Shown: positions 45,400 through 53,552, numbered from the stretch's first letter. The stretch is 64,000 bases of DNA from Roseomonas sp. KE2513 (GCF_016107305.1 NZ_RCVR01000027.1:1-64000); one strand, 5' to 3'. Program-made: numbers and translations. The notes: generated by a model not told the origin, from the sequence alone.

Positions 45400-46958
45400 C
45401 AGGCACCGAGTACCCAGCGGCCCTCGGCGTCGCGCGAGAGGCCACCGCCCGTGCGCATCGCCTCCAGCGCGCGCACGATCTCGCGCCCGTCGCGGCTTCC
45501 GGTCGCGGCCATCAACTCCTCGAAGAACTTTGGCCCGTCCGCCAGGGCTCCGGCGATGTCGCCGAAGCGGGGGCCGGGATAGGTCGGGGGCGCCGGCACG
45601 CCCCGCTCGAAGGCCTGGCCGGTACCGAAGCTCCAGGTGAGGTCGAAACCGGCCTTCGAGCCGATCCTCGCACCCTCGAGCGAGGGATCGAGCGGCAGGC
45701 AGCGCAGGCCGTCCACCGTGATCAGGTCGCGCCCGGCCTGAAAGCGGGTGGCCATCGCCCAGTCCATCTGCCCGTCGTCGAAGATGTCGATGTCAGGATC
45801 GACGACGAAGACGTTCTTCACGTTCGCCAGGCTGCCGAAGGCCGCCATGATCGCGTTGCGCGCCTCGCCAGGCACGCGCTGGCGGATGGCGATGCGCAGG
45901 TTGAACATGCCGCCGGATGAGCCGGTCGCGTGGACCCCGACGGGCTCGCGCACCGCGCCCTCCAGCGCGCGCCAGACCATCACCTCCGTCCGAAGCGCGC
46001 AGAGCTGCGCCGTGTCCGTACGGCCCATGCTGCGGCCGCCGATCGTGCAGGTCTGGAACACCGCGTCGCGCCGGTGCGTGATCGCGGTGAGGTGGAATAC
46101 CGGGTTCCGCTTCACGCCGCCGTAGTAACCGAGGAACTCGCCATAGGGGCCCTCGGCCTCCACATGGCCGCGCTCGTCGAGATAGCCTTCCAGCACGTAC
46201 TCGGCGTCGGCGGGAACGAGGAGGTCGTTGGTGACGCATTTCACCACCGGCAGCGGCGCGTCGCGCAACGAGGCCACGATGCCCAGCTCGTCCACCGGCA
46301 GGCGCATCGTGGCGCCCACATGGTCGATCGGGTGGCAGCCGACCACGAAGGCAATCGGCAGCGGGCATCCTTTTCCGGCCTCCGTCTCGTAGATGCTCCG
46401 CAGGTCCGACGGCGAGACGAGGTCAATCCCCGCTTCCCGACGGCCACGCAGCATCAGGCGGCGGATGCCGACATTCATCCAGCCGCGGCTCTCATCCGCC
46501 GCGTAGTCAATCGAGGCCGAGATGTAGGGCGCGCCGTCGCGTCCGTGCTGCAGGTGGACGGGCAGGGTGGTGAGGTCCGCCTCCTCGCCGGTCAGAACCA
46601 CCTGCTGCACCGGCGCGCTCTCCCGCGAAAGGCGCAGCGTGCCGGGGGAGGTACGCAGGCGGCGCATCACCTCCTTCAGCAGATCCCTCGGTGCCACCTC
46701 AAAGGCGTGCGCGAGGCGAGTGCGGGAGGCGCAGACATTGCCCGCCAGCACCGCGCTTTCAGGCCCCACGCGGCGGGCCAGCAGCGCGCGCGGATTGCCT
46801 TCCAGCAGCTCCGGCAGATCGGCGAGGTCGAGCGGCCTCTCCTCCACCTGCAGCTCGCCCGCCGCCTCCAGCCGTTCCAGGAAGCGGCGGAGACGGTAGC
46901 GGTCGAGATCGAGGGAGGCCGCAGCCGGCTCGCCGATGACCTGCTGGTTTCCGTCCAT
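45399..46958 (-). CDS. UbiD-family prenyl-FMN-dependent decarboxylase
   Basis: A 519-aa UbiD-family protein. Expected active-site parts are present: the Arg of GWMNVGIRRLML, and the Glu-rich stretch VEAEGPYGEFLGYYGG, which provides the two catalytic glutamates. The metal/phosphate-binding N-terminal residues lie in GAPYISASIDYA. UbiD enzymes reversibly (de)carboxylate aromatic or alpha,beta-unsaturated acids using prenylated FMN made by UbiX; no ubiX lies here. The start codon has no strong SD but is preceded by palindromic site E. It leads a coupled UbiD, Mo-subunit, crotonase, Bug set. Confidence 0.9.
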   Translation of the reverse strand: MDGNQQVIGEPAAASLDLDRYRLRRFLERLEAAGELQVEERPLDLADLPELLEGNPRALLARRVGPESAVLAGNVCASRTRLAHAFEVAPRDLLKEVMRRLRTSPGTLRLSRESAPVQQVVLTGEEADLTTLPVHLQHGRDGAPYISASIDYAADESRGWMNVGIRRLMLRGRREAGIDLVSPSDLRSIYETEAGKGCPLPIAFVVGCHPIDHVGATMRLPVDELGIVASLRDAPLPVVKCVTNDLLVPADAEYVLEGYLDERGHVEAEGPYGEFLGYYGGVKRNPVFHLTAITHRRDAVFQTCTIGGRSMGRTDTAQLCALRTEVMVWRALEGAVREPVGVHATGSSGGMFNLRIAIRQRVPGEARNAIMAAFGSLANVKNVFVVDPDIDIFDDGQMDWAMATRFQAGRDLITVDGLRCLPLDPSLEGARIGSKAGFDLTWSFGTGQAFERGVPAPPTYPGPRFGDIAGALADGPKFFEELMAATGSRDGREIVRALEAMRTGGGLSRDAEGRWVLGA

Positions 46959-46971
46959 TTGTTCGTTATTC

Positions 46972-46986
46972 CTGAACGTCGTTCGC
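46972..46986 (-). promoter_or_regulatory. Palindromic operator (site E) upstream of UbiD
   Basis: CTGAACGTCGTTCGC contains GAAC-GTC-GTTC, a relaxed version of the ACGAAT-N3-ATTCGT motif. It lies 14 bp upstream of the UbiD start in the 71-bp gap after the Bug gene. Confidence 0.35.
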
Positions 46987-47029
46987 TGAATACTGCCGGT
47001 CGCCGCCCGATGTCAAAACCCTCGCGGTG

Positions 47030-48010
47030 TCAATCCGCCACGATCCCGGCCGTGCGGATGAGCGCGGCGATCCGTGCCAGATCGCCGGCAATCTCCTCGC
47101 CGAAAGCGTCCGGCCCGGCGGGGCTGGGGAAGAGGCCCATGCCCAGCAGCGCCTCGCGCGTGGCCGGTGCCGCGAGCCATTCGGCGACGGCCTCGTGCAT
47201 CGCCGAGACGAGCGGTGCTGGCATCCCCGCCGGGCCGAGCAGCCCGTACCAGAGGTTACTCCGCAGCCCGGCCAGCCCCGCCTCGGCCATGGTGGGCACG
47301 TCCGGTGCCGTGGCGGCGCGCTCCTCGCTGAACACCGCGAGCAGGCGCAGGGTACCCTGGCGCGCCATCGGCACAGCGAGATGCACCGGCAGCACCATGG
47401 CCGGCACGCGCCCTCCAAGCAGGTCCTGTATGGCGGGCGGGGAGGTGCGGTAGGGCACGTGCGCCAGCCGGATGCCGGCGGCGTGCGCGAAGAGTTCCAT
47501 GGCCAGGTGCTGCGGCGTGCCGATTCCGGGGGACGCATAGTCGATCCCTCCCGGCCGGGCCTTCGCGCGATTCACGAAGGTCGCGACATCGGGCGTTCCG
47601 AAGTCCTCCCGCACCACCAGTGCCAGCACGCCGGTCGCAACCTTCGCCACGGGTTGGAAGTTCCGCACGGGATCGTAAGGCACCTCGCGCAGCAGGGCGG
47701 GGTTGATGACGAAGGGCGTGGTCTGCATCAGCAGGGTGCGTCCATCGGGCAGGGCGCGCGCCACGGCCTGGGAGCCGATGTTGCCGCTGGCTCCGGTGCG
47801 GTTGTCCACCGCGACGGTGGCGCCGAGCCGCCGCCCGAGCACGGGAGCGACGAGGCGTGCGAGAAGGTCCGGGCCGGTGCCTGCGCCGTAGGGCACAATG
47901 AGCGTGACTGGGCCGCCGACGAGCGGCTCCTGCGCGGCCGTGCGGCCGGCGACGCCTAACACGGCAGCCGTTGCGAGCGCGCGTCGGCCGATGGACCAGC
48001 CCTCACGCAT
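47030..48010 (-). CDS. Bug/TctC-family periplasmic receptor
   Basis: A 326-aa Bug receptor; ATG 48010 follows GGGAGAAAG. The signal SIGRRALATAAVLGVAGRTA is twin-arginine-like. The core has GPVTLIVPYGAGTGPDLLAR, AVDNRTGASGNIG and ALPDGRTLLM. It is the first gene read leftward from the symmetric promoter at 48034-48068, and is followed by the UbiD-led operon. Confidence 0.88.
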   Translation of the reverse strand: MREGWSIGRRALATAAVLGVAGRTAAQEPLVGGPVTLIVPYGAGTGPDLLARLVAPVLGRRLGATVAVDNRTGASGNIGSQAVARALPDGRTLLMQTTPFVINPALLREVPYDPVRNFQPVAKVATGVLALVVREDFGTPDVATFVNRAKARPGGIDYASPGIGTPQHLAMELFAHAAGIRLAHVPYRTSPPAIQDLLGGRVPAMVLPVHLAVPMARQGTLRLLAVFSEERAATAPDVPTMAEAGLAGLRSNLWYGLLGPAGMPAPLVSAMHEAVAEWLAAPATREALLGMGLFPSPAGPDAFGEEIAGDLARIAALIRTAGIVAD

Positions 48011-48033
48011 GGGCGCTTTCTCCCTCGTTTCCC

Positions 48034-48068
48034 GAATTTGACGAATGATGTTCGCGGATGTCAAATTC
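48034..48068. promoter_or_regulatory. Symmetric overlapping divergent promoters with central operator (site D)
   Basis: A 9-bp inverted repeat, GAATTTGAC (48034-48042) and GTCAAATTC (48060-48068), encloses the operator-like ACGAATGATGTTCGC (48041-48055). Each strand shows TTGAC(G/A), a 17-base spacer and TCAAAT, so the -35 of one strand is the -10 of the other. Leftward it would drive the Bug/UbiD operon; rightward it points into the gene-free stretch that contains the candidate sRNA. Confidence 0.5.
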
Positions 48069-48297
48069 AGGCTAGGGATCGAGTGCTGGGATTGCCCGAT
48101 TTCGCTGCCGACCTCCGGCAGGATTGGCACCACTTTCACCATGCTCTGCGAACAGCGGGAGGATCCCTGGAGGGGGGCATCCGCATGATCGCGGGCGAGC
48201 ACCGCGCGAGATCCGGTCGACGACACAATCATGCAGATCGAAACGAAGGCGGATTTTCTTATCTTTTGCTTGCCTCACGGATGCGTGATCTGTAAAG

Positions 48298-48528
48298 GTT
48301 GGGCACCGGGATCGCAGCCCGGGGGCGGCAAAGAGGGGATGCTTCGCCGACACTAGAGGAACTTAGTGGAAGTTCTCAGCGGAGTGGGGGGCTACTCCGG
48401 TGAGTTTCTGAACGAGCGTGCTGATTAAGACCGGAGAGGGGGTTTCTCCGGAACTCGCGTGCACTCCGACTTCCTGACGTAATTACCCATAAAGCCACTG
48501 CTCGCCGCCCGGTGAGCGGTGGCTTTTT
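48298..48528 (+). ncRNA. Candidate small RNA with three hairpins and a terminator
   Basis: Ordered on the plus strand: GAACTT-5-AAGTTC (48359-48375); CTCA-G-CGGAGT with ACTCCG-G-TGAG around a GGGGGGCT loop (48375-48404); CCGGAGA with TCTCCGG around a GGGGGTT loop (48431-48451); and an intrinsic terminator (48492-48528). The two middle hairpins share similar stems and G-rich loops. The 5' end is a guess, taken after TTGCTT (48266) and a weak -10-like TGTAAA. I could not match it to tmRNA, 6S, SRP RNA or RNase P RNA. The minus strand would show C-rich loops instead. Confidence 0.4.
48492..48528 (+). terminator. Intrinsic terminator
   Basis: AAGCCACTGCTC (48492-48503) pairs with GAGCGGTGGCTT (48514-48525) in a 12-bp stem with one G-U pair, followed by TTTTT. 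Rightward use ends the sRNA candidate. The minus-strand read-through of the GntR gene may also use it, though the T-run there is poorer (TTTAT). Confidence 0.75.
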
Positions 48529-48607
48529 ATGTTCTGCGATTAACGCGCTTCTTCGTGTCCGCAAGCGCCTGGCGTCGCTGGCCGCGTCTCCAGGAACTCG
48601 TGCCGGA

Positions 48608-49363
48608 TCAGAGCAGGGCCTCCACGCGGGTAAAGGTCCGGTCGAGGTGAAGACCGAGCGCCGCCGCCAACCGGTCCCCGTCGCGTGCCTGGAGGGCGCG
48701 GATCATCTCCTCATGCTCTTCCACGGCGCCCGCCCACTTCTCCGGTCCCGCATTGCCGATGAAGCGGATGTGCTTCATCCGGGCCTGGATGACCTCATGT
48801 GTCCAGGCAAGCGTCGCGTTATCGGACAGCGCGACGATCGCCGAATGGATCGCTTGGTTGAGCTTGAAATAGGCCAGCCGTTCGCGCCGGACATAATGCT
48901 CAAGCATCGCGCGATGCAGGCCGGCTACCTCCTCGATGCCCTGTGCGGAGGCTTTGGCGCAGGCGAGGCGGCCGGCCAGCTCCTCCATCGACTTCAGTAC
49001 GACGAGACTGTCGAACATATCCTTGGCGCTCAGCTTCCGGACCACCGCCCCGCGCGCCGGGACGAGCTCCACGAGGCCCTCGCCCGCCAGCATGCGCACG
49101 GCTTCCCGCAGCGGGGTGCGCGAGACGCCAAGCTGCGCGCCCAGCACCACCTCGTTGATGCGCGCGCCCGCGGGAATGCTTCCCTGTGTGATCAGGTCGC
49201 GCAGCCTGGCCGCGACCTCCTCCTGCAGGGGGCGACGGACGATGCGCCCGCCGTTCTCCGCGATTCCTGTCTCGGCCAGATCTGACTGAAATGCCCCAAG
49301 CTCCACTTCAATGCCCCTCGATGGCCGCTTGACGAGCCGAGTGACGCCCGATAACGCTTGCAT
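48608..49363 (-). CDS. GntR-family (FadR/FCD subfamily) transcriptional regulator
   Basis: About 251 aa. The winged HTH reads RPLQEEVAARLRDLITQGSI and GAQLGVSRTPLREAVRMLAG, with the FCD effector domain after it (SLVVLKSMEELAGRLAC, HRAMLEHYVRRERLAYFKLN, NQAIHSAIVALSD). It is divergent from the sugar-acid operon and probably its repressor. ATG 49363 leaves only 39 bp to the divergent start, and about 40 residues precede the HTH, so a later start is possible. Confidence 0.87.
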   Translation of the reverse strand: MQALSGVTRLVKRPSRGIEVELGAFQSDLAETGIAENGGRIVRRPLQEEVAARLRDLITQGSIPAGARINEVVLGAQLGVSRTPLREAVRMLAGEGLVELVPARGAVVRKLSAKDMFDSLVVLKSMEELAGRLACAKASAQGIEEVAGLHRAMLEHYVRRERLAYFKLNQAIHSAIVALSDNATLAWTHEVIQARMKHIRFIGNAGPEKWAGAVEEHEEMIRALQARDGDRLAAALGLHLDRTFTRVEALL

Positions 49364-49378
49364 ACTGCATACAGTGTC
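49361..49378. promoter_or_regulatory. Putative GntR operator in the divergent promoter region
   Basis: The sequence carries the direct repeat GCATACT-GCATACA (49360-49373) and the imperfect palindrome ACTG-CATA-CAGT (49364-49375). It lies between the divergent GntR and PdxA-like genes, overlapping the annotated GntR start codon. Confidence 0.4.
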
Positions 49379-49402
49379 ACGAATAAAGTGGAGGAAACGG
49401 GC

Positions 49403-50434
49403 GTGGTCGATGGATTGCCTGCGGCGGATCGCCCCCGGATCGCTCTTGCCATGGGTGACGCAGCCGGGATCTCGCCCGAGCTCGCGGCCAAGGTCCTGGC
49501 CGATGAGACGGTGCGGGCGGCGGCGGAGATCACAGTGATCGGCGATGCGCGCGTGCTCGCGGAGGGCGCCCGCGTGGCCGGCGTTTCGCTCGACATCGAC
49601 GTGGTGGCGGATGGCGAGCCCTTTCGGCGGCAGCCCGGCCAGCCCGTGCTGATCGACCTTGGGCACCTCGATCCCGCCGCGATACCGTTCGGCCGGATCT
49701 CCGAGGAGAGCGGGCGCTTCGCGACGGCGAATTTCCGCCGCGCCCTCGCCATGGCGGCCGAGGGGCAGGCCGATGCGGTCTGCTTTACGCCCTTCAACAA
49801 GGCGGCGATGCGCCTCGTCACCCCCGGCTACGACGACGAGATCGGTTTCACCGCGGAGGCGATCGGGTTCAACGGCGTGGCCAAGGAGTTCAACGTCCTC
49901 GACGGCCTCTGGAACGCCCGCGTGACGTCCCACGTGCCCCTGAAGGACGTGGCGGCCCTGCTGAGCCGCGAGAGCATCCTCGACAACCTGCGCCTGACGG
50001 ACGACGCCCTGCGCGCGGCGGGAATCGCGCGGCCGCGCATCGCTGTCGCGGCCCTCAACCCGCATGCCGGCGACAACGGCAATTTCGGGCGGGAGGAGAT
50101 CGACGTGATCGGCCCGGCCGTGGAGGAGGGAAAGCGCGCCCAGATCGGCTGCGACGGTCCCTTCCCGGCGGACACCGTCTTCCTGCGCGCCAAGCGAGGG
50201 GACTTCGATGCGGTGCTGACCATGTATCATGATCAGGGCCAGATCGCGATGAAGCTGATCGGCTTCGACGCGGGCGTCACGCTGATGGGGGGCTTTCCCT
50301 TCCCGATCTGCACGGCGGCGCACGGCACCGCCTATGACATTGCCGGGAAAGGCATCGCCCATCCCGGCGCGATGAGGAATGCCGTGCTGCTGGCCGCCCG
50401 CATGGCAGGCAGGGAGGCCGCCGCGGCCGCGTAA
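49403..50434 (+). CDS. PdxA-family dehydrogenase (4-hydroxythreonine-4-phosphate dehydrogenase-like)
   Basis: A 343-aa PdxA-fold NAD-dependent dehydrogenase/decarboxylase. Metal-binding His residues lie in VTSHVPLKDVA, LNPHAGDNGNFGREE and TMYHDQGQIAMK; the C-terminal GTAYDIAGKG is also typical. The GTG at 49403 follows GTGGAGGAAA. PdxA homologues in sugar-acid operons (PdxA2) oxidise phosphorylated four-carbon acids or related compounds rather than serving vitamin B6 synthesis. No DUF1537 kinase, the usual PdxA2 partner, lies in this operon, so the substrate is open. Confidence 0.86.
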   Translation: MVDGLPAADRPRIALAMGDAAGISPELAAKVLADETVRAAAEITVIGDARVLAEGARVAGVSLDIDVVADGEPFRRQPGQPVLIDLGHLDPAAIPFGRISEESGRFATANFRRALAMAAEGQADAVCFTPFNKAAMRLVTPGYDDEIGFTAEAIGFNGVAKEFNVLDGLWNARVTSHVPLKDVAALLSRESILDNLRLTDDALRAAGIARPRIAVAALNPHAGDNGNFGREEIDVIGPAVEEGKRAQIGCDGPFPADTVFLRAKRGDFDAVLTMYHDQGQIAMKLIGFDAGVTLMGGFPFPICTAAHGTAYDIAGKGIAHPGAMRNAVLLAARMAGREAAAAA

Positions 50435-50498
50435 ATCACTGCACAGCCCGCGCAGACCCGGAACGGGCGCGCGGCTTCCCGTCCAAGGAGAGATCAAC

Positions 50499-51500
50499 AT
50501 GACCATGTTTCCCAAGGCGGCCGCGCTGCTGGGCGCCGCGCTGAGCTTCACGCTTCCCGCGGCGGCGCAGCCCGCCTGGCAGCCCACGCGACCCGTCGAA
50601 TTTGTCGTCACCTCGGGCGCGGGCGGGGGCACGGACCTCTTCGCCCGCACGGTGCAGGCGGCCATCACGCGCCACAACCTCGTGCCCACCTCCATCGTCG
50701 TCACCAACAAGGGCGCGGGCTCGGGCGCAGAAGGCTTTGTCTATGGCCGCGGCGCGCAGGGCGACCCGCACAAGGTGATTTTCGGCACGAACAACGAGTG
50801 GCTGCTGCCGCTCGTCGCCCGCGTGGCCTGGAAGCCGCTGGACCTGACGCCTGTGACGGCCATGGCCTTCGATGAGTTCATGCTCTGGGTGAAGGGGGAT
50901 TCCCCCTACCGCACGGGCGCGGATCTGATCGCCGCCGCGAAGGAACGGCCGGGTGCCATCCGCATGGGCGGCAGCCAGACCCGCGACACCGACCAGACGC
51001 TGACGCTGCTGATCCAGCGCGCGACGGGCGTTCGCTTCAACTACATCCCCTTCCGCGGCGGCGGAGAGGTGGGCGTGCAGCTCGCTGGCGGGCATATCGA
51101 CGCCGACGTCAACAATCCCTCCGAGAGCGTCGGCGGATGGCGCGGTGGGCAGGTGCGCCCCGTCTGCGTCTTCCGGCGGGAAGCGCTGCCGGCCGGCCCG
51201 CGCGTGACCGAGGCCCAGTCCTGGTCCGACATCCCGACCTGCGCCAGCCAGGGCATCCCGATCGAGGAGTTCCGGATGCCGCGCACGATCTTCCTGCCGC
51301 CCGCCGTGCCCCCTGGCGCCCAGGCCTTCTGGGCGGAGGTGATGCGCAAGGTGAGCGAGACGCCGGAATGGGCGGACTACATCCAGCGTACGAGCCAGAG
51401 CCCCGCCCTGCTCTCGCCCGACGAGATGCGCGCCCTGATGGTGACGGAGGAGCGCTCGGCCCGCGAGCTCTACGGCCCCGAAGGCTGGTTGGTGAACTGA
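50499..51500 (+). CDS. TctC-type periplasmic receptor of the tripartite tricarboxylate transporter
   Basis: A 333-aa receptor with Sec signal MFPKAAALLGAALSFTLPAA. Core: RPVEFVVTSGAGGGTDLFAR, with a Gly-rich loop different from the other Bug proteins here, and KGAGSGAEGFVYG. AAGGAG precedes the ATG. Unlike the other seven receptors in the window it is directly followed by tctB and tctA, so it is the cognate receptor of a complete transporter, probably for a sugar acid. Confidence 0.9.
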   Translation: MTMFPKAAALLGAALSFTLPAAAQPAWQPTRPVEFVVTSGAGGGTDLFARTVQAAITRHNLVPTSIVVTNKGAGSGAEGFVYGRGAQGDPHKVIFGTNNEWLLPLVARVAWKPLDLTPVTAMAFDEFMLWVKGDSPYRTGADLIAAAKERPGAIRMGGSQTRDTDQTLTLLIQRATGVRFNYIPFRGGGEVGVQLAGGHIDADVNNPSESVGGWRGGQVRPVCVFRREALPAGPRVTEAQSWSDIPTCASQGIPIEEFRMPRTIFLPPAVPPGAQAFWAEVMRKVSETPEWADYIQRTSQSPALLSPDEMRALMVTEERSARELYGPEGWLVN

Positions 51501-51525
51501 CGACGCGCACGGGAGGGGCGGACCG

Positions 51526-52008
51526 ATGCTGCGCCGATTGCATCTCGAGCTGGGCTTCGCCGGCCTCGTCTTCCTCGTCGGGCTTGTCGGGCTTCGCGGC
51601 ACGGCCGAGCTGGACACGGGTTGGGCCTCGGACGGGCCGCAGGCGGGGTTCTTCCCCTTCCGCGTGTCGCTCATCCTGATGGCCGCGGCCGCCCTCGTGG
51701 CCATCAACGCCTGGCGGGCGCGCGAGACGCTGTCGCGCACCGTCGTGATCGAGCGCGAGGGCGGGGCGCGGGTGCTGCGCTTCGGCCTGCCCATCCTGGC
51801 GATGGTGGCGGTGGCGCAGTGGCTCGGCCTTTATCTCGCGATGGCGCTCTACCTGCTGTTCACGATCCGCTTCGCGGGGCGGCGCCGCTGGGCCACGGCG
51901 CTCGGCGTCGCGGTCGGCGTTACCGTGGTCACCTTCGTCGTCTTCGAGAAGTGGTTCACCGTCCCGCTCCTGAAGGGGCCGCTCGAAGTCATGCTGGGCC
52001 TGGGCTGA
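51526..52008 (+). CDS. TctB-type small membrane subunit
   Basis: A 160-aa protein with four predicted membrane helices (GFAGLVFLVGLVGLRG; RVSLILMAAAALVAINAW; LPILAMVAVAQWLGLYLAMA; ALGVAVGVTVVTFVVFEKWF). Size and pattern fit TctB. It lies 25 bp after tctC and 11 bp before tctA. It forms the small membrane component of the secondary transporter. Confidence 0.87.
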   Translation: MLRRLHLELGFAGLVFLVGLVGLRGTAELDTGWASDGPQAGFFPFRVSLILMAAAALVAINAWRARETLSRTVVIEREGGARVLRFGLPILAMVAVAQWLGLYLAMALYLLFTIRFAGRRRWATALGVAVGVTVVTFVVFEKWFTVPLLKGPLEVMLGLG

Positions 52009-52019
52009 GGGGCGCGCCG

Positions 52020-53552
52020 ATGCTGTCCAACCTCGACGCGCTGATGCACGGCTTCTCCGTCGCGCTCACCCTCCACCACATCGTGCTGATGATCGCGGGC
52101 GTCCTGCTCGGCATCCTCGTGGGCGTGCTGCCCGGCCTGGGCGCACCCAACGGCGTGACGCTGCTGCTGCCGCTCACCTTCTCGATGGATCCTGTCTCGG
52201 CCATCATCCTGCTCACCAGCCTCTACTGGGGCGCGCTCTTCGGGGGCTCCACCACCTCCATCCTCTTCAACATCCCCGGCGAACCCTCCTCGGTGGCGAC
52301 CACCTTCGACGGCTACCCGATGGCGCGGCAGGGCAGGGCGAGCGAGGCCCTGACCTACGCCTTCATCTCCGCCGGCATCGGCGCGCTGGTGGGCATCGTC
52401 GTCATCACGCTTCTCTCCAGCGCCGTCGCCTCCTTCGCGCTGCGCTTCGGGCCGCCGGAATACTTTGCGGTCTATTTCCTCGCCTTCGCCTCCTTCATCG
52501 CCTTCGGGGGCGGCGCGCCGCTCAAGACAATCGTCTCGCTCTGTCTTGGCTTCGGCTTCGGCATGATGGGAATGGACACGGTTTCCGGCTCCATGCGCCT
52601 GACCTTCGACATCCCCGAGCTGATCCGCGGCATCTCCTTTCTTGTCGTCGTCATCGGCCTCTTCGGCCTCGGCGAGTTGCTGCTCACCATCGAGGAAGGG
52701 CCCGAGTTCAAAGGTGCCAGCGGACGGCTGGACCCGCGCGGCATGCTGCGGGCCCTGGCCAGCCTACCGCGTTACTGGGTGGCGGTGCTGCGCGGCAGCG
52801 CGGTAGGAGTCTGGATGGGCATCACCCCCGGCGGGCCCACGGCGGCCTCCTTCATGTCCTATGGCCTGGCCCGCAGGATGTCGCGCAACGGCGCCCGCTT
52901 CGGCCGCGGCGAGCCCGAGGGCGTGATCGCGCCGGAGACGGCGGACCACTCCGCCGGCACCTCGGCCATGCTGCCCATGCTCTCCCTCGGCATCCCCGGC
53001 TCGGCCACCTCGGCGGTGATGCTGGGCGGGCTGATGATCTGGGGCCTCAATCCCGGCCCGATGCTTTTCATCGAGCAGCGCGACTTCGTCTGGGGCATGA
53101 TCGCCTCGATGTATCTCGGCAACGTCATCGGCGTGATCCTGGCACTGGCAACCGTGCCGCTCTTCGCCGCGATGCTCTCCGTCTCCTTCTCCATCATCGG
53201 GCCGGTCATCGTCACGGTCTGCCTCGTCGGCGCCTATACCGTGGCGGGCGCGCCTTTCGATCTCTGGCTCGCGGTGGTGTTCGGCGCGGCGGGGTACCTG
53301 ATGAAGAAGCTCGACTACCCGCTCGCGCCGCTCGTCCTCGCCATGGTGATCGGCGACAAGGCGGAGGACGCCTTCCGCCAGTCCATGCTCATGTCGAACG
53401 GCTCGCTCGGGGTGCTCTGGTCGAACCCGCTGGTCGGCGCCCTCTCCACCCTGGCCGCGCTCTTCCTGCTCTGGCCCGTGGCCTCGGCGGTGCTGGGCTG
53501 GCACCGGACGAGCAAGGCCATGAGGATGGCGCGCGCGGAGCCCGGCTCGTGA
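52020..53552 (+). CDS. TctA-type large membrane subunit
   Basis: A 510-aa integral membrane protein with about 10-12 helices. TctA signatures include GVLPGLGAPNGVTLLLPLTF, SLYWGALFGGSTTSILFNIP and SLGIPGSATSAVMLGGLMIW. It forms the translocation path of the transporter; this is the only TctA in the window. It overlaps the next gene by 4 bp (GTGA). Confidence 0.93.
   Translation: MLSNLDALMHGFSVALTLHHIVLMIAGVLLGILVGVLPGLGAPNGVTLLLPLTFSMDPVSAIILLTSLYWGALFGGSTTSILFNIPGEPSSVATTFDGYPMARQGRASEALTYAFISAGIGALVGIVVITLLSSAVASFALRFGPPEYFAVYFLAFASFIAFGGGAPLKTIVSLCLGFGFGMMGMDTVSGSMRLTFDIPELIRGISFLVVVIGLFGLGELLLTIEEGPEFKGASGRLDPRGMLRALASLPRYWVAVLRGSAVGVWMGITPGGPTAASFMSYGLARRMSRNGARFGRGEPEGVIAPETADHSAGTSAMLPMLSLGIPGSATSAVMLGGLMIWGLNPGPMLFIEQRDFVWGMIASMYLGNVIGVILALATVPLFAAMLSVSFSIIGPVIVTVCLVGAYTVAGAPFDLWLAVVFGAAGYLMKKLDYPLAPLVLAMVIGDKAEDAFRQSMLMSNGSLGVLWSNPLVGALSTLAALFLLWPVASAVLGWHRTSKAMRMARAEPGS

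Larger units (their letters stand above)
48011..48607. other. Gene-free interval with promoter, sRNA candidate and terminator
   Basis: 597 bp lie between the Bug gene (leftward) and the 3' end of the GntR gene. The left part holds the symmetric promoter; the middle is featureless with an AT-rich patch at about 48252-48271 (ATTTTCTTATCTTTTGCTT); the right part holds consecutive hairpins ending in a terminator. No tRNA or convincing ORF was seen. Confidence 0.6.

Noticed and set aside
48298-48528. tmRNA, 6S, SRP or RNase P RNA identity for the sRNA candidate
   Set aside because: None of the diagnostic elements I know (SRP tetraloop region, RNase P conserved core, tmRNA ends) was seen; kept only as an unnamed candidate.
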